Origin: Onchocerca lupi
Taxonomy: Eukaryota > Nematoda > Chromadorea > Rhabditida > Onchocercidae
Assembly (NCBI GenBank): GCA_028564675.1
Contig: JAOVVO010000286.1
Span: 1-64,000 of the forward strand
DNA: 64,000 nt
Direction: 5' to 3'
The position numbers and the translations under genes were made by a program. Under the pieces are notes generated by a model. It saw only the letters and a list, made by a program, of their open reading frames with translations. It was not told the DNA's origin and made no database searches. Shown here one piece after another: positions 52,909 through 63,767 of the stretch (its first letter is position 1; each line of letters begins with the position of its first letter).

Positions 52909-53277
52909 ATGTCTCAAGAGTATGATGGATACAATGTCGAATCAGAAAGCTATAACATTATTAGACAATTATTAATGGAGAGTTTCGGCAACACATCGGC
53001 GATCAAGAGTTCGCTATACTGCGAATTTGAAGATATCAAAAGAAATGACCGAGACTGGGAAGAAATAACTGAAGCAGTTGAACGGATTCTTCGACAATTA
53101 AAAGTCATACGGGAAAACTTGGATCAGTCGAATGTGCAAACGACTATCAAGAAAAAATTATTCCGGTGGATTTTAGCGAATGTGTATGAACGAAAACCGA
53201 AAGATGAATTTCGGTCAACCGAGAAACTAAGAAGCTGCTTAAGGAAAATAGCAAGGATTGAAGAAGACATTGCTTGA
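52909..53277 (+). pseudogene. BEL/Pao gag fragment (DUF1759-like)
   Basis: The 122-codon ORF has the character of the helical gag region of BEL/Pao elements, with many charged residues (LMESFGNTSAIKSSLYCEF, LRSCLRKIARIEEDIA). It ends at TGA exactly where the downstream frame continues with recognisable gag sequence, so the stop looks like a mutation rather than a natural end. It lies directly upstream of the zinc-knuckle segment. Confidence 0.75.
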
Positions 53278-53454
53278 ATCCAAACATGCAATTCCAAATT
53301 CAGAAAGAAACCAGTGCACGCCAAAAACAAATCTACAATTGCGGGGGACAGAAAAAGGAGAATGCTCGCCCTAATCGTAGCAAAGCGGCAGATCAAACGA
53401 CAGAGGCACGAAAGAAGTCGAAAAAAGGAGTCCAAACCGAGGCTCAGCTAAAAG

Positions 53455-53690
53455 AAGAAGCTCTTCTTGTACATTTTGTAACAAGGACCATTTGGGATGA
53501 TGAATGCCGAATCTATCCCACCGCAAAATACGGATGGAACATCTAAGAGAAAATAAAACTTGCCCCAATTATCTTCAACCAGGACATAAGGTAGCAGAAT
53601 GCAGCAGATGGAAACGTTCATGTTACCATTGCAAAGGTTCTCATAATAGTGCATTATGTCACATAAAACATGAAAATGGCATACAGGATC
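53455..53690 (+). pseudogene. Frameshifted CCHC zinc knuckles of gag
   Basis: Three knuckle-like units appear in different frames. CTFCNKDH plus WDDEC is split by a frameshift. CPNYLQPGHKVAEC has Tyr at the second Cys position. CYHCKGSHNSALC looks intact. Triple knuckles in this order are typical of the BEL/Pao gag C-terminus. The frame changes show that the coding sequence is dead. Confidence 0.8.
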
Positions 53691-53772
53691 CTGGACAAAC
53701 CCAAAAGAAGATGCAACTAACAACTACAACCCATTCAATACCAAAGGAAAGGATCAAGGAGAAAAGAAAGTC

Positions 53773-54220
53773 TTGTTCTTGTGCAAAGTAATCAAAGTGG
53801 TCAATCCAAAATTGCCAGAAATCCAAGAACAGGCCCTAGCATTATTCGATATCGGCTCGCAATTATCCATTTTCTCCAAGGATCTAGCTAATCGACTTAA
53901 CCTACAAGATACCGATGAAGAAGAATTTCATATCGCTTCATTTGATAACAAGATGTCAAAACCATGCCTTACAACCAAAGCAGAAATTAGAGGAAGAATG
54001 GAAGAAAGAAAGTTATGAGACTTGAGGCCAATATGTTGGACTACTTGACAAAAAATTACAAGTAGTTAATTTAAATAACTACGATCTATCTTCAAAAATA
54101 AACAAGACCAACTGAATAGTCTAAAGAGTTATTGGAAGAAGCTTGATAGCGCTGACATCAGGGCTGACTACTTTAAATTCATCCAGCTAAGCAAAGTTCA
54201 ACAACAACTGAAGTGGAACA
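53773..54220 (+). pseudogene. Retropepsin-like protease remnant
   Basis: The segment ALALFDIGSQLSIFSKDLA matches the retropepsin active-site region, but the DTG triad reads DIG. This substitution of the conserved Thr would be expected to impair the enzyme. The ORF stops at 54018. Out-of-frame sequence beyond it still shows family-like residues (IRADYFKFI) up to about 54.2 kb, after which the polymerase domains are absent. Confidence 0.75.
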
Positions 54221-54348
54221 CTAAACATAATTGTCCCTTAAAGTTAGTCTCAAGTTTTAATTCAGTAATCAATACGAAGATGTCGAATGATAAGAGCAAG
54301 TTGCGGTATCCTCTACAATAAAAGGATGAGCAGGTGGTTCCACAAGAC

Positions 54349-54502
54349 AATAAAAGATTCTCAACAAGAAAGCAGGGTCACCAAACCGAAAACTTAGATC
54401 TAATTTTGTATGATCGAAGGCAATAAAGATTCTATATAAGAAAGCAGAACTGGGTCGCCAAGCCGAGAATTCAAATCCAATGTTGTATGAGTGGGAACAA
54501 GG
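54349..54502 (+). repeat. Degenerate tandem duplication (about 75-80 bp x 2)
   Basis: Copy one (about 54349-54421) and copy two (about 54422-54502) share AATAAA(A)GATTCT, AAGAAAGCAG, GGTC(A/G)CCAA, CCGA(A/G)AA and TTGTATGA in the same order. The duplication sits in the deleted and rearranged interior of the BEL/Pao remnant. Confidence 0.75.
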
Positions 54503-54804
54503 ACGTACGCAATCAGATGAGAAAATGTACAGAATCCTTACAACAGCTCGAAGAAATTCTGGCAAAAAAAGAAATAAAATTAAACGAAAAATTTGAAGAA
54601 TCATTATCACAAATTCAGAAACTCATGGATAGCTTATCAGACGCATGACAAAGAGCTGAAAATGAAATATAAAAATGGTAGACTGAGGTATATTCGATAT
54701 GACCCAAACTCAACAATTGAAATATGCTGAAGACACAACTGTTGGCAACTAATGAACGGAGAGAATCATTGAAAGTTCGGAATTAATTCAGAATTAACTT
54801 TCGT

Positions 54805-54873
54805 ATCTTAATATTTTGATCATTGGCATTAATTCAAAATCAGAATTAATGCCGATGATCAGAAGATTAAAAT
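54805..54873. repeat. 31-bp inverted repeat
   Basis: Arms 54805-54835 and 54843-54873 are complementary at 27 of 31 positions around a 7-base loop. The inner block GGCATTAATTC pairs perfectly. It lies within the BEL/Pao remnant just upstream of the pol tail, and may be a foldback insertion or a rearrangement junction. Confidence 0.85.
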
Positions 54874-55217
54874 GAGAAGTCTGAACACACAAATCCGATG
54901 TCAAGAGAGGAAGAGATGGAGAATCAAGTAGAAATGCCAAGCGGAAGATTCTTCAACAGACCCGTGAATATACTGTGCCCTTTAGAAATCAACGACGATA
55001 AGGGCTTAAGAATTTTGTAAATAAAATTCGGGAAATCGACGCAAAAATTCGAACAAGAAGAACCCATTGCCCTTCGAACCAAAAGTGTTACCAAATGATG
55101 AATTCAAACAGAAACAAAATACCTTTCGTTATACCCCCTGAAGGCCTCAGTCTTCTTTCGGTTGGGGATTTTCGGAAAAATAGGAAAGATGAATTGTTAC
55201 AAGTAAGGAGTATTGAA

Positions 55218-55735
55218 TGTCAAATAGCGCCACGACAGTTATTCTAAGCAATAAGTGCTAAAGATCAAGTGGCTCGATATAGCGTTGAAAGGACCAACAA
55301 GCGGATAAAATATTTACCGCCAAAACGCTTCAATTAACAGATAAACAAAGCGAGTTCGACTAATCTATAGACGACACTTTGGAGATCAGGAAAGGAGGAG
55401 GAGCCCCGAAAGGATTTAAAAGGACAGGATTTGGAGCTGGAATTAGCTCAAGTTCGGAGTTCTTACCCCGACAGTTAGATAAAAACAGTTCGACAGTTAG
55501 ATTCCTTGATATTCGCTGAAATTGTTTGTTACGAAAAATTATTCTTCCGTCAGTTTCTCAACAGGACTGGTCTCTGTCACACAATACATGGAAAGATTTT
55601 TCCGACATCTATTGCTGACCTATCCAAATCACAATAGCAAGAAGTCTATTAGTCCCAATTCAATCAGACTAAGCATTCCCAATTCAATCAGACTACAACT
55701 AAATTATATAATTCGGTCAGATTTTTTCTCCAACA
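55218..55735 (+). mobile_element. 3' LTR of the BEL/Pao element
   Basis: It begins TGTCAAATAG and ends CTCCAACA (TG...CA). Homology to the inverse LTR at 47268-47847 runs from the first to the last bases and defines both ends. It contains a short internal duplication of CCCAATTCAATCAGACTA. It ends about 215 bp upstream of the start codon of the inversin-like gene in the same orientation. Confidence 0.8.
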
Positions 55736-55905
55736 GTTAACTTTAAATTTGAAAAGTCATGAGTTTTGAAAAGACTGGAAGAAAAATATGGATAAGATTG
55801 TATTCAAAGAATTGGTATAGCAAATTTATGAGATTATAAAATTAGTATAAATTAAATCGGAATTCTAGCGTGCAAGTATCTCCGTACGTATCTTATTTAC
55901 TACTT

Positions 55906-55916
55906 TTCATTGCAGA
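55906..55916 (+). promoter_or_regulatory. Probable trans-splice acceptor of the inversin-like gene
   Basis: TTTTCATTGCAG lies 36 bases before the ATG at 55951 and matches the nematode acceptor consensus. The frame is also open between this acceptor and the ATG, so an internal cis-spliced exon cannot be excluded. Confidence 0.4.
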
Positions 55917-55950
55917 AATAGCTTCAACTGTTGGCGTTTCCTTCTCAACA

Positions 55951-58900
55951 ATGAAGAGAAAAAAGAGTACCCTAAAGGGCTTATGCAGTGGCTTATATCG
56001 TGTGTCAACAGCAGCTAATGAATCTAGTCTAAATGATATAGAAACCGACGATGATGGTGGTGTATTCCTGCTGAACTTTGAAAAGCTCAATCGAGAATTT
56101 CGCAGGTGTAACACTGTTACTTGCGACATTTTTATATGATTACAGATATGAGATTAAGCGCGGATGTGCTTTCTTTTTTGTTGTTCTTTGCACTCTTCTT
56201 GTCTTGGTCTAAATTATTAGAAATTGTCCCGTGGATCTCAAAAAAATTAAGAAAGGATTCAAAAAATGGTGAAGGAAAACTGTTTTCAGAATAGTGAAAG
56301 AGGTAAGCTAATTGGCCTCTCATTTGGAATACTGAGATATGTCTAAGTTATATTTCTAAATTTCTTGCAATCTTCCAGTTTTACGAATAGGGACAACCAC
56401 TCATGGTTCCGTGATAATGTATGCAAAATTTGTTTCAAGATTCCCGAGCTAAGTTCGTCAAGTAATGAAGATTTTCGTTCTTCCATTGGTCATGGAAGTT
56501 CAACTAATGTGAGCCAATTTTTTAACCTTTTCTGAAAAGTTCCTTACTAACAAACTCTAAATTCTATGATTGATGGTATCGACCGCAGTGAAATGAGGAT
56601 CGATGTAGGTTTTGAGCCATTGAAGTTTATTTTTGCGAGTATGATATTTATTAGAGCGCAAACATTACGAATGTCAATTCCCAAATTTACTTCCACACAT
56701 ATCTTCAAAGAATGTCAATAATAGATTTAGAGTTATCAGCAGTATCCAAGTATCGAAGATAGTGTACAAATAGAAAATGGTGAAATCGCACAAGGACCAG
56801 TCGATTCTGCTATGATTCAGTCGAATTCTTTCAGTTTTAACTCATTTTATGCCGCTGCTGATGTTCGTTAGTTATCATGGTAAAAAAAGGCATGATAAAA
56901 AAGAGATAATCCACAAAAAATTTCCGGTTAATGAAGCGTTCGCTTCCACACAATATTTATGAGATAACTTTAAATACGACGAATGTAGATAAGTTCTATC
57001 TCATGCTACAAATGCTAAATGTGGTGTACTTTTTTTTTTTTTTTTGTGTGTACTCCATAATAGGAATTTATATAGTGAACAAACGAAAGCTCTTAATCTG
57101 GAGATTTCAGAATCATTTATCCGCTATACGTGCAGCAATTGCTGGAAATATATCCCAATTGCTATACTTGATTAATGTTTTGAAAGTATCTGTTAATGCA
57201 GCGAATTCACAAGGCATAACTTTACTTCATTGGACTACTGCAAATGATCATGTTGCTGCTGCTCGGCTGTTGTTGAGGCATGCATATGTTTTGAGATTTA
57301 GTTCCTTATTTTTCAGTTCCAAATCTAAGGATTAGTTTATATCTGATGGATAATCTTTGAATCATCACTCAATGTGTTTTCAGTCAAAATTTTTTATAGT
57401 CTTGGCGCTGATTTCCGACTCACTACCTTAAGGGGTTATTCTGTACTCCATACTGCTGTATGCAATAATGCTAGAAGTTGCTTGAAGCTCTTTCTGAAAC
57501 TTTCCTTTAAGCAGGAAAAAATGGTATGTGGATTTTCATTGCAGTTTTTTTTTTATTATTTGTTTTTCTGTTTTTATTTGATTTTATAGGCTTGAAGCGT
57601 CTGATTTTTCAAAATATGTAAATTGAATGTCTTGTTTTCAGGATATCATGAAAAGAAATGATTGCAAAACATCGTACAAATTTACATTGCAGCGTGATTT
57701 TAGCGGCAATAATTTATTGCATTTAGCTTGCAGGTTACGCAAAAAACGTTGTCTAAAAGTTGGTTATTTTAGTTTATAAAGTTTCCATAAAAGTATCTCG
57801 CATCAAATTTGCTTGTTTGTTTTTTGCTACTGAAAAATGAATTCTTTTGATTTTCTGTAGCTCGTAAAACTTCATTTTATGCTAAATCCAATCCCAGGCC
57901 TGTTGCAATCGCCCGATTTTTATTTGTTATAACTTCAGGAAACCAAAATATATATTCAGTTTGCACTTTTTATCTACCTTTTTTTCCTTTGATAAATGCT
58001 AGATTATCACCAGTCATAAAACTTAGTATCGATGTCATGGAAGAATCAATTTTATGTCACAATGACTTCAATATACAAATTTTTTTTAGCAATAAGAACA
58101 CATATTTTCACTCAATAAGAACTTATATTGCAGATCGTATTAAGCTTTATCATGAAATATTTTGGATGGTTAATAGTTGAAGAGATGCTACAGCAGTGCA
58201 ATAAAAGCAATCAGACACCAGTACACGTAGCCTGTCTTTGGAATAGTGTGGAAGCTACGAACTTGTTACTGACTGATAATCTTAAAAAAATTGTTAACAA
58301 GATTTATAATTGGAGGAGGAGAAATAATATTTCAGCTGCTCTTAGGGAGGCATCGAAACGAACAATATTCTGGCGAATTGGACGGTTAGGAACTAAAAAT
58401 TTGCAACTGTAAAATATCTTTATTATATCAAAATGTTATCGCAATATTGTAGTTTGTAAGTTTGTTTCATTTTGCTTTCTTAACTTATTTAGAGGCACAG
58501 TGCTTCATGAAATGGCGACGGTGGAGTGCAATTTCGCTTGTTTCACTAAAAATTCTCCTTCACTACCGGGATTCGATAATAAGCTAGGAGCAGCAGAACT
58601 GAAAATGCACTTACTTAGTGAGTGCACCGCAACTGAAACTTTTGAAAAAAGATGTTCTAAATGTGATAAAGGTTTAATTTTTTTGTTAATTCACCACACC
58701 AGTTCTTCGATTCATATTTCGCACGGAATAACTTAATTCAACTCGCATCATATGGCTTCTTACGCGGAACTTACATGAAAGAAATCAAGGTAGACCACAT
58801 TTTTACTAGCGTTTGTTTTGAACGCATTTTCTACGAGAATTCATTGACTGTGATTCATTTATCGATTGATTTAGCAAAACTGAAAGTGGTGAGAGTAATT

Positions 58901-61177
58901 CTGAGGTGCTGTCCCGAGCTGGTCCTTTTGCGAGATGTGTTAGGGCAAACAGCGTTAATGTGTTCGGTAATCAGTGGTGCAGATTCACTTACTAAAGCTC
59001 TTTTGGTTGATAAAGGTGGCAAAGAGGTATGTGCATATGTTGGTCACCGTTTATTCCCAAATAAGCTTGCCGTATTTAAATTGACATTATCTTTATCCTT
59101 TCATGATACTATAACGAGAAAATTATAAATCAGATTGATAAAAAGAAGCATGCTAGCTTATTTTTATTTACAACAGAACCACATAGAGATGTCAGAGTGA
59201 TTTTTTTAAGCACTGGTTAAATAAGCAATTGAAGTCCATAGATCCGGATTTCCGTACAGCGCTGCATCATGCAGCGGCTAGAGGTAAATTACGCCAAGTG
59301 ACGATACTCTTGGAATATGGCGCGTCGATAAAAGCACAAGACAGTTACGGTGCGACGCCGATACATTATGCTGCTATAGGTGGATTCTGTGCCACTCTTA
59401 GACTCCTGTACCATGCCAATAAATATGCCGATGTAAGTTCTTATATCCATCATAAAAGCCAAAACTTGTCTCAACAAGAGGTTTTTTTTTTTTTTTTTTA
59501 GTTCAGAAAATCTCAACTTTCACATCATATCTGAATCAATTAGAAAATAATCATCTGTGAAAATTCCTTCAGGAAATGCGAACAAATAATGGTCACAGCG
59601 CATTTATGTGGGCAGCAATGAATGGTAAAGATATTTCGATACGCACCATGATTGACGCAAATCCATTAATAAGTCGGGAGGATTCTGACTATCAGGGTTG
59701 CACTGCACTTCATTTAGCTGCCGCAGGCGATCATGTTGAGGTCATTGATACACTACTCTTGTTCAAATGGAATGCTGAGGTGAGTTCGCCTTAGATTTAA
59801 TAAGAATTATGAGGAAGATTTGGAAGATTCAATAAGAGAATATTTTTCCGTTACTTTGCATATAACAATATATTCCCTTCAAGGTCTATTTTTATAAGTA
59901 TTTACTTTAATATGCCTAGCCAACTATAAAAGACATACTAATGTATTTAAGCTTCACTCCAGACTTTCAGAAGCGAAATAAGCTTGGAGAGACACCTCTT
60001 ATAGTGGCAGCAAGAAAGGGCAGTACAAAAGCCGTCCGACGTTTTCTGCGTGCTGGCATTGACTACTCCACTCAGGATAAGGTAAATTTTTGAGCGTTTA
60101 AGAGGTTCAATATTAGTACTGCGGTACAGAATCATTATGATATAATAGAGACTTTCGATTTAGTTAAACAACACAGCCTTTCATGTTGCGGCAGATTCGG
60201 ATTGCAAGGAAGTTCTTCGTCACCTAGTGCGCTATATGAATAATTCATCTTTGTTAAATATGCGAAATGACATGGGGCAAACGCCATTACATTACGCTAC
60301 TGAACATAACGCCGTGCAGTGCGTACGATATTTGTTAAGAGTAAATTTTATTTATTCGCAGCTTGTTGTTTGAGAATTTTTTATCTCTTTATTCATCTTT
60401 TTTTTTGAAAGCTTAATTTGGTGATGTCGTTCAATTTGAAGTGTGGGGCAGATCCTCTGATAAGAGATAATCGTGGATGGGATCCTCTAATGATTGCAGT
60501 ACAGCAAGGCTGCTGGTCTACAATCATTTTAATGCTCAAGTAAGTCGTTTTTTTTATTGTCTTCATTTTTAATCGTAACCGTGGTTATTAATGCAGCAAA
60601 CGAGCGAGGAAATTTTCAGTGTGAAATGAAATTCATTATTTTGCATCTTCTAAGGGAAGACTGACATCACTCGGAGGGCAGAAGAATTGTGTACGTTTTC
60701 ATTTTAGGGATTCATCAAATATCAATTGCTATTCTGCTGCCGACAATCAAACAACATTATCATTAGCTTTAGAAAAGAAAAACTATTTTCTTGCCTCATT
60801 TCTAGAAACGAATGGTGCAATGCTGGCTAATGAAATACAAAATATGGCTGCACAGATGTATGGCTTACTTTTATCGAATATTTTCTTTACGGAGATTCCT
60901 AATATTTCTAATTCCTAATTCCTAATACTTGTTTAACTAGGTCCATTAAAACTACCGCTTCATAGAAAGTGATATGATTCAATTTATGAAGTTACATTTC
61001 AATCTCCGTATATCGCAATGTTATTCCAGAGTTATGAACAAATTGAAGAATGATAAATTTAATGGAGTACACTAAATCCTTATAAATGAAATTTTTTTTC
61101 CAACCATACAGAGAAATATTCTCAGGATTCAACGCTGGTATCGCGCTCGAAATGTCTCTCGGACTACTGACATATAA
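55951..61177 (+). CDS. Ankyrin-repeat protein with C-terminal IQ motif, inversin/NPHP2-like
   Basis: Many ankyrin repeats followed by an IQ calmodulin-binding motif is the architecture of inversin, a ciliary scaffold protein; the ortholog is inferred. Phase-consistent exons: 55951-56105, 56379-56508, 56740-56862, 57111 to about 57287, about 57400-57523, 57642-57733, 58003-58033, 58134-58384, 58493-58671, about 58794-59026, 59211-59432, 59573-59779, 59971-60081, 60164-60340, 60442-60539, 60708-60857 and 61114-61177 (TAA); roughly 840 residues. Clear repeat cores are GITLLHWTTANDHVAAARLL, GYSVLHTAVCNNA, NQTPVHVACLWNSVEATNLL, RTALHHAAARG, GATPIHYAAIGG, HSAFMWAAMNGK, CTALHLAAAGDHVEVIDTL, ETPLIVAARKG and QTPLHYATEHNAVQCVRYL. 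The IQ motif reads ILRIQRWYRARN near the end. There is no membrane segment. Boundaries at about 57.29/57.40 kb and 58.67/58.79 kb are unresolved. Confidence 0.8.
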
Positions 61178-61801
61178 CACAAATGCCTTAACTTGAAGGA
61201 ACCGATTTCATCTCATTATCACGATGACGGAGGTTCACAGCTGCAGATATCTTGTGATATTTTTGTACGAATCCATTTATAAGGTTTGCCACATTTTCGC
61301 ACTAGCTCTCTCTGATTTCTTCCATCCTTATAAAGATTTTCAACTTCTGGATTCTCACAATTTGCATTAGCTGAATTCAATTTGTGGCCTTTTCATCCTT
61401 CATTAAACAAACAACATGACTATCTATTACAAAACATTTGTGATTTAATTACCGCACCGATAAGTTGCATACAATTATGAGGGATAGCAATTGTAATGTA
61501 ACAAATCAAAGTCGTTATAAGGGATAGTAATTGTAATGTAACAAGTCAGAGTTGCATACTTCAATGTAAAAAATGGATACTCCACATGTTAACCGTACTT
61601 GTATATTTATATCATGCACGAAATATAAATGTAATTTTGTTTTGCTTTATAATCTTGAAAAAAAGACCGATTTTAAAACTCTACTTTATTTTTTGTTAAT
61701 TATCTGTTCACTTCGCAAATTTAGCACAAGTTGAACAAAATTCATAACTTAATATCATGTAAATGATAGCAGTAATGCGATTATAATTGCGACGATTGTT
61801 A
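61178..61801. other. Short convergent intergenic spacer
   Basis: Contains the 3' flanks of the inversin-like gene (+) and the phosphomannomutase gene (-). The only structure seen is the tandem duplication at 61.48-61.56 kb. Confidence 0.6.
61478..61557. repeat. Two-copy tandem repeat of about 40 bp
   Basis: Two consecutive copies share GGGATAG(C/T)AATTGTAATG and TAACAA(A/G)TCA(A/G)AGT with few differences. It sits between two convergent genes. Confidence 0.85.
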
Positions 61802-63767
61802 TCACAGAGTTTCCAACAGCTTACGAACTTGTTTCATCGTGTCTTTTGGGTCTTTAACGGCATATCCAGTAGTTCTAGGATCAATAAACAAGTGGTAGTC
61901 ATTACCTTCCTAAAAGTAAAAGATATATGCAAACAAATATAGAATTAATTAATTTACCATGTTAACTGCACACGCATGAAATAGGAAGTTTTCTCTCTTA
62001 CTGATTCCGCAGAATTCATCCCATAATGAAATGACGACAAACCGGTGTAGTCCTATCACCAAAAAAATGAATTGTGTGAAAATTGTTCAGAAACTGCAAA
62101 CAATATGTCTTGTCCCAACCATAAGGAAACACGTCCACACTGATTTGGCCACCTATAAGATGAATAATCATTAAGAAATGGAATGAAGAGAAAGATATGG
62201 AGCATTACCTATACAGATATTGAGGTCCCAGCCTTTCGTGAAATCTTCAAGTTTCTTGACAAATTTCTGAAGGACACCATGTTCCTTATCATAAGCTGCA
62301 AATTGCAGCCGCTCTTCTTGAGTACAACTTCGGCCTATTGGTGATAGATTTAGCATTCCCTAAATTCGAGTTTTTATATGATCAAAACTCACTAAACAGA
62401 TTAATGGTGTGAGGAACAAAACGCATGCGAAGATTCTTACTTTCATCTGTCAAATTCCTTCAAAGCAGATTATGCATAGATGAAATCTTAAAGAATTCTT
62501 ATCTACTTTTCATAAATACTTCGCCTTTGCAAAATAAGATAATATTCTTATCCCAGAAATTTTCTACTCCAATATGCGAGAACTAAAACGATATATAACT
62601 TTATTTTGAGATTCAAACATTTTTTTTATTCCATATCTCTTTTTCGTGAATCTTCTTTTCTCTTTTTCTCCTTTTCACTTGCTGGAAATCAAAACTGCAA
62701 GTTAAGAAAACTTTTTTACGGATCTTTCAAAATCATCAAAAATAAGGAACGAGTAAGCGAAACTGGCATTTCGTAATTCAATGAAATTTCCACGTTTAAC
62801 AGGCAAATCAATCTCTGCAAATTCTCGTAACGTGAAATTGATGAGTTTTTTTAGTCGCGTTTCACCAAGACGATGCTTTATTGACTGCAAGCATTTCAGT
62901 TTTAACTTGCAAAAGGGAAAATGATCAGCAGTCAAGTTTCAATTACGTAAGGCTCATCTGTACTAATAAAGCGGTCAACCATTACAGAGGATACAGAAAT
63001 TGGGTGCGGAATCATCGTTTAAGACTTGATGAAATGATACGAATTTCTAAAAAATGAATTAAGCAAAGCAAGCAAATTAAGATGCTTATGATACAGAAAT
63101 ATGGGAAAAAAAAACCTGTGCAGGAAATGTGATTTCTTTACTGATACTCACAAGTCCATTTTCACTGAACACGTAATCAAATCGACACAGAACTATAATA
63201 AATTCTGTGGATCCAATTGACCAAAAATTCAATAACAAAAGTTCCAATAATGAAGGCTACCGTGTAAATCAAAGCAGAACGATGAATACAGGTAAAATGC
63301 TACTCAGACCGATTAATTGAAATTGTACGAAATTCCTTATGAAATTTACGTATGCTTTAATAATCTCAAAAGATGCCGAACATCTGAACTTTCTCCTATT
63401 TGTACACATTAAATATTTTTACCATCTTCTAAGCTTTCTCCTAACTGCTCGACTACTTTTGATAAATCAGAACCGCTCACTACCGCTAAAGGCATTGTTT
63501 TATGCACTTCCATCATGAAATCGCTCATCGCTTGATCCATTTTCTGAAGAACGACAAATAGAAGTAAGAAAAAACTGACCGACTAGTCTCATCGGCCAAG
63601 AAATATGTGGAAAATGCACAAACCAATGTGCCACAAATTCTGAATAAAATTACCGAATTAAATCTACAAATCCAAAGTATCTTCATAATTCAACATACCT
63701 GACGTGGTAATGTTAAAGTGCCATCAACATCAAAAAGAAGTATCGCGCCCACTTTTGACTCATTCAT
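61802..63767 (-). CDS. pmm: Phosphomannomutase
   Basis: Interconverts mannose-6-phosphate and mannose-1-phosphate, feeding GDP-mannose for N-glycosylation and GPI anchors; cytosolic HAD-superfamily enzyme. Seven phase-consistent exons on the minus strand: 63767-63699, 63543-63423, 63192-63116, 62884-62768, 62359-62209, 62152-62043 and 61909-61802 (TGA). They total 753 nt and 250 residues, close to animal PMM proteins. DVDGT (13-17) carries the nucleophile Asp13 and the acid/base Asp15. Other family signatures are VSGSDLSKVVEQLG, YVFSENGL, KRGNFIELRN, NLSPIGRSCTQEER, GGQISVDVFPYGWDK, FFGDRTTP and GNDYHLFIDPRT (metal-binding loop). The fourth exon ends at AAT followed by GC, not GT. The gene is convergent with the inversin-like gene. 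Confidence 0.95.
62360..62767 (-). other. Apparent GC-AG intron in phosphomannomutase
   Basis: Family alignment puts the junction at FIELRN|GMLNLSPIG, both sides in phase 0. At that point the minus strand reads AAT|GCCAGT. The nearest GT lies five bases further on and would break the frame. The donor is weaker than the usual GC consensus, so an allelic or assembly T-to-C change of a normal GT donor is also possible. Confidence 0.65.

Larger units (their letters stand above)
52909..55735 (+). mobile_element. Broken BEL/Pao LTR retrotransposon
   Basis: Order along the plus strand: gag fragment (52909-53277), frameshifted CCHC knuckles (about 53460-53680), aspartic protease (53780 to about 54220), a short scrambled stretch (54270-54900), the pol C-terminal tail (FNRPVNILCPLEI near 54950-54995) and a 3' LTR (55218-55735). 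Reverse transcriptase, RNase H and integrase are missing, so a large internal deletion has occurred. No matching 5' LTR is visible upstream. The element cannot move on its own. Confidence 0.85.
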
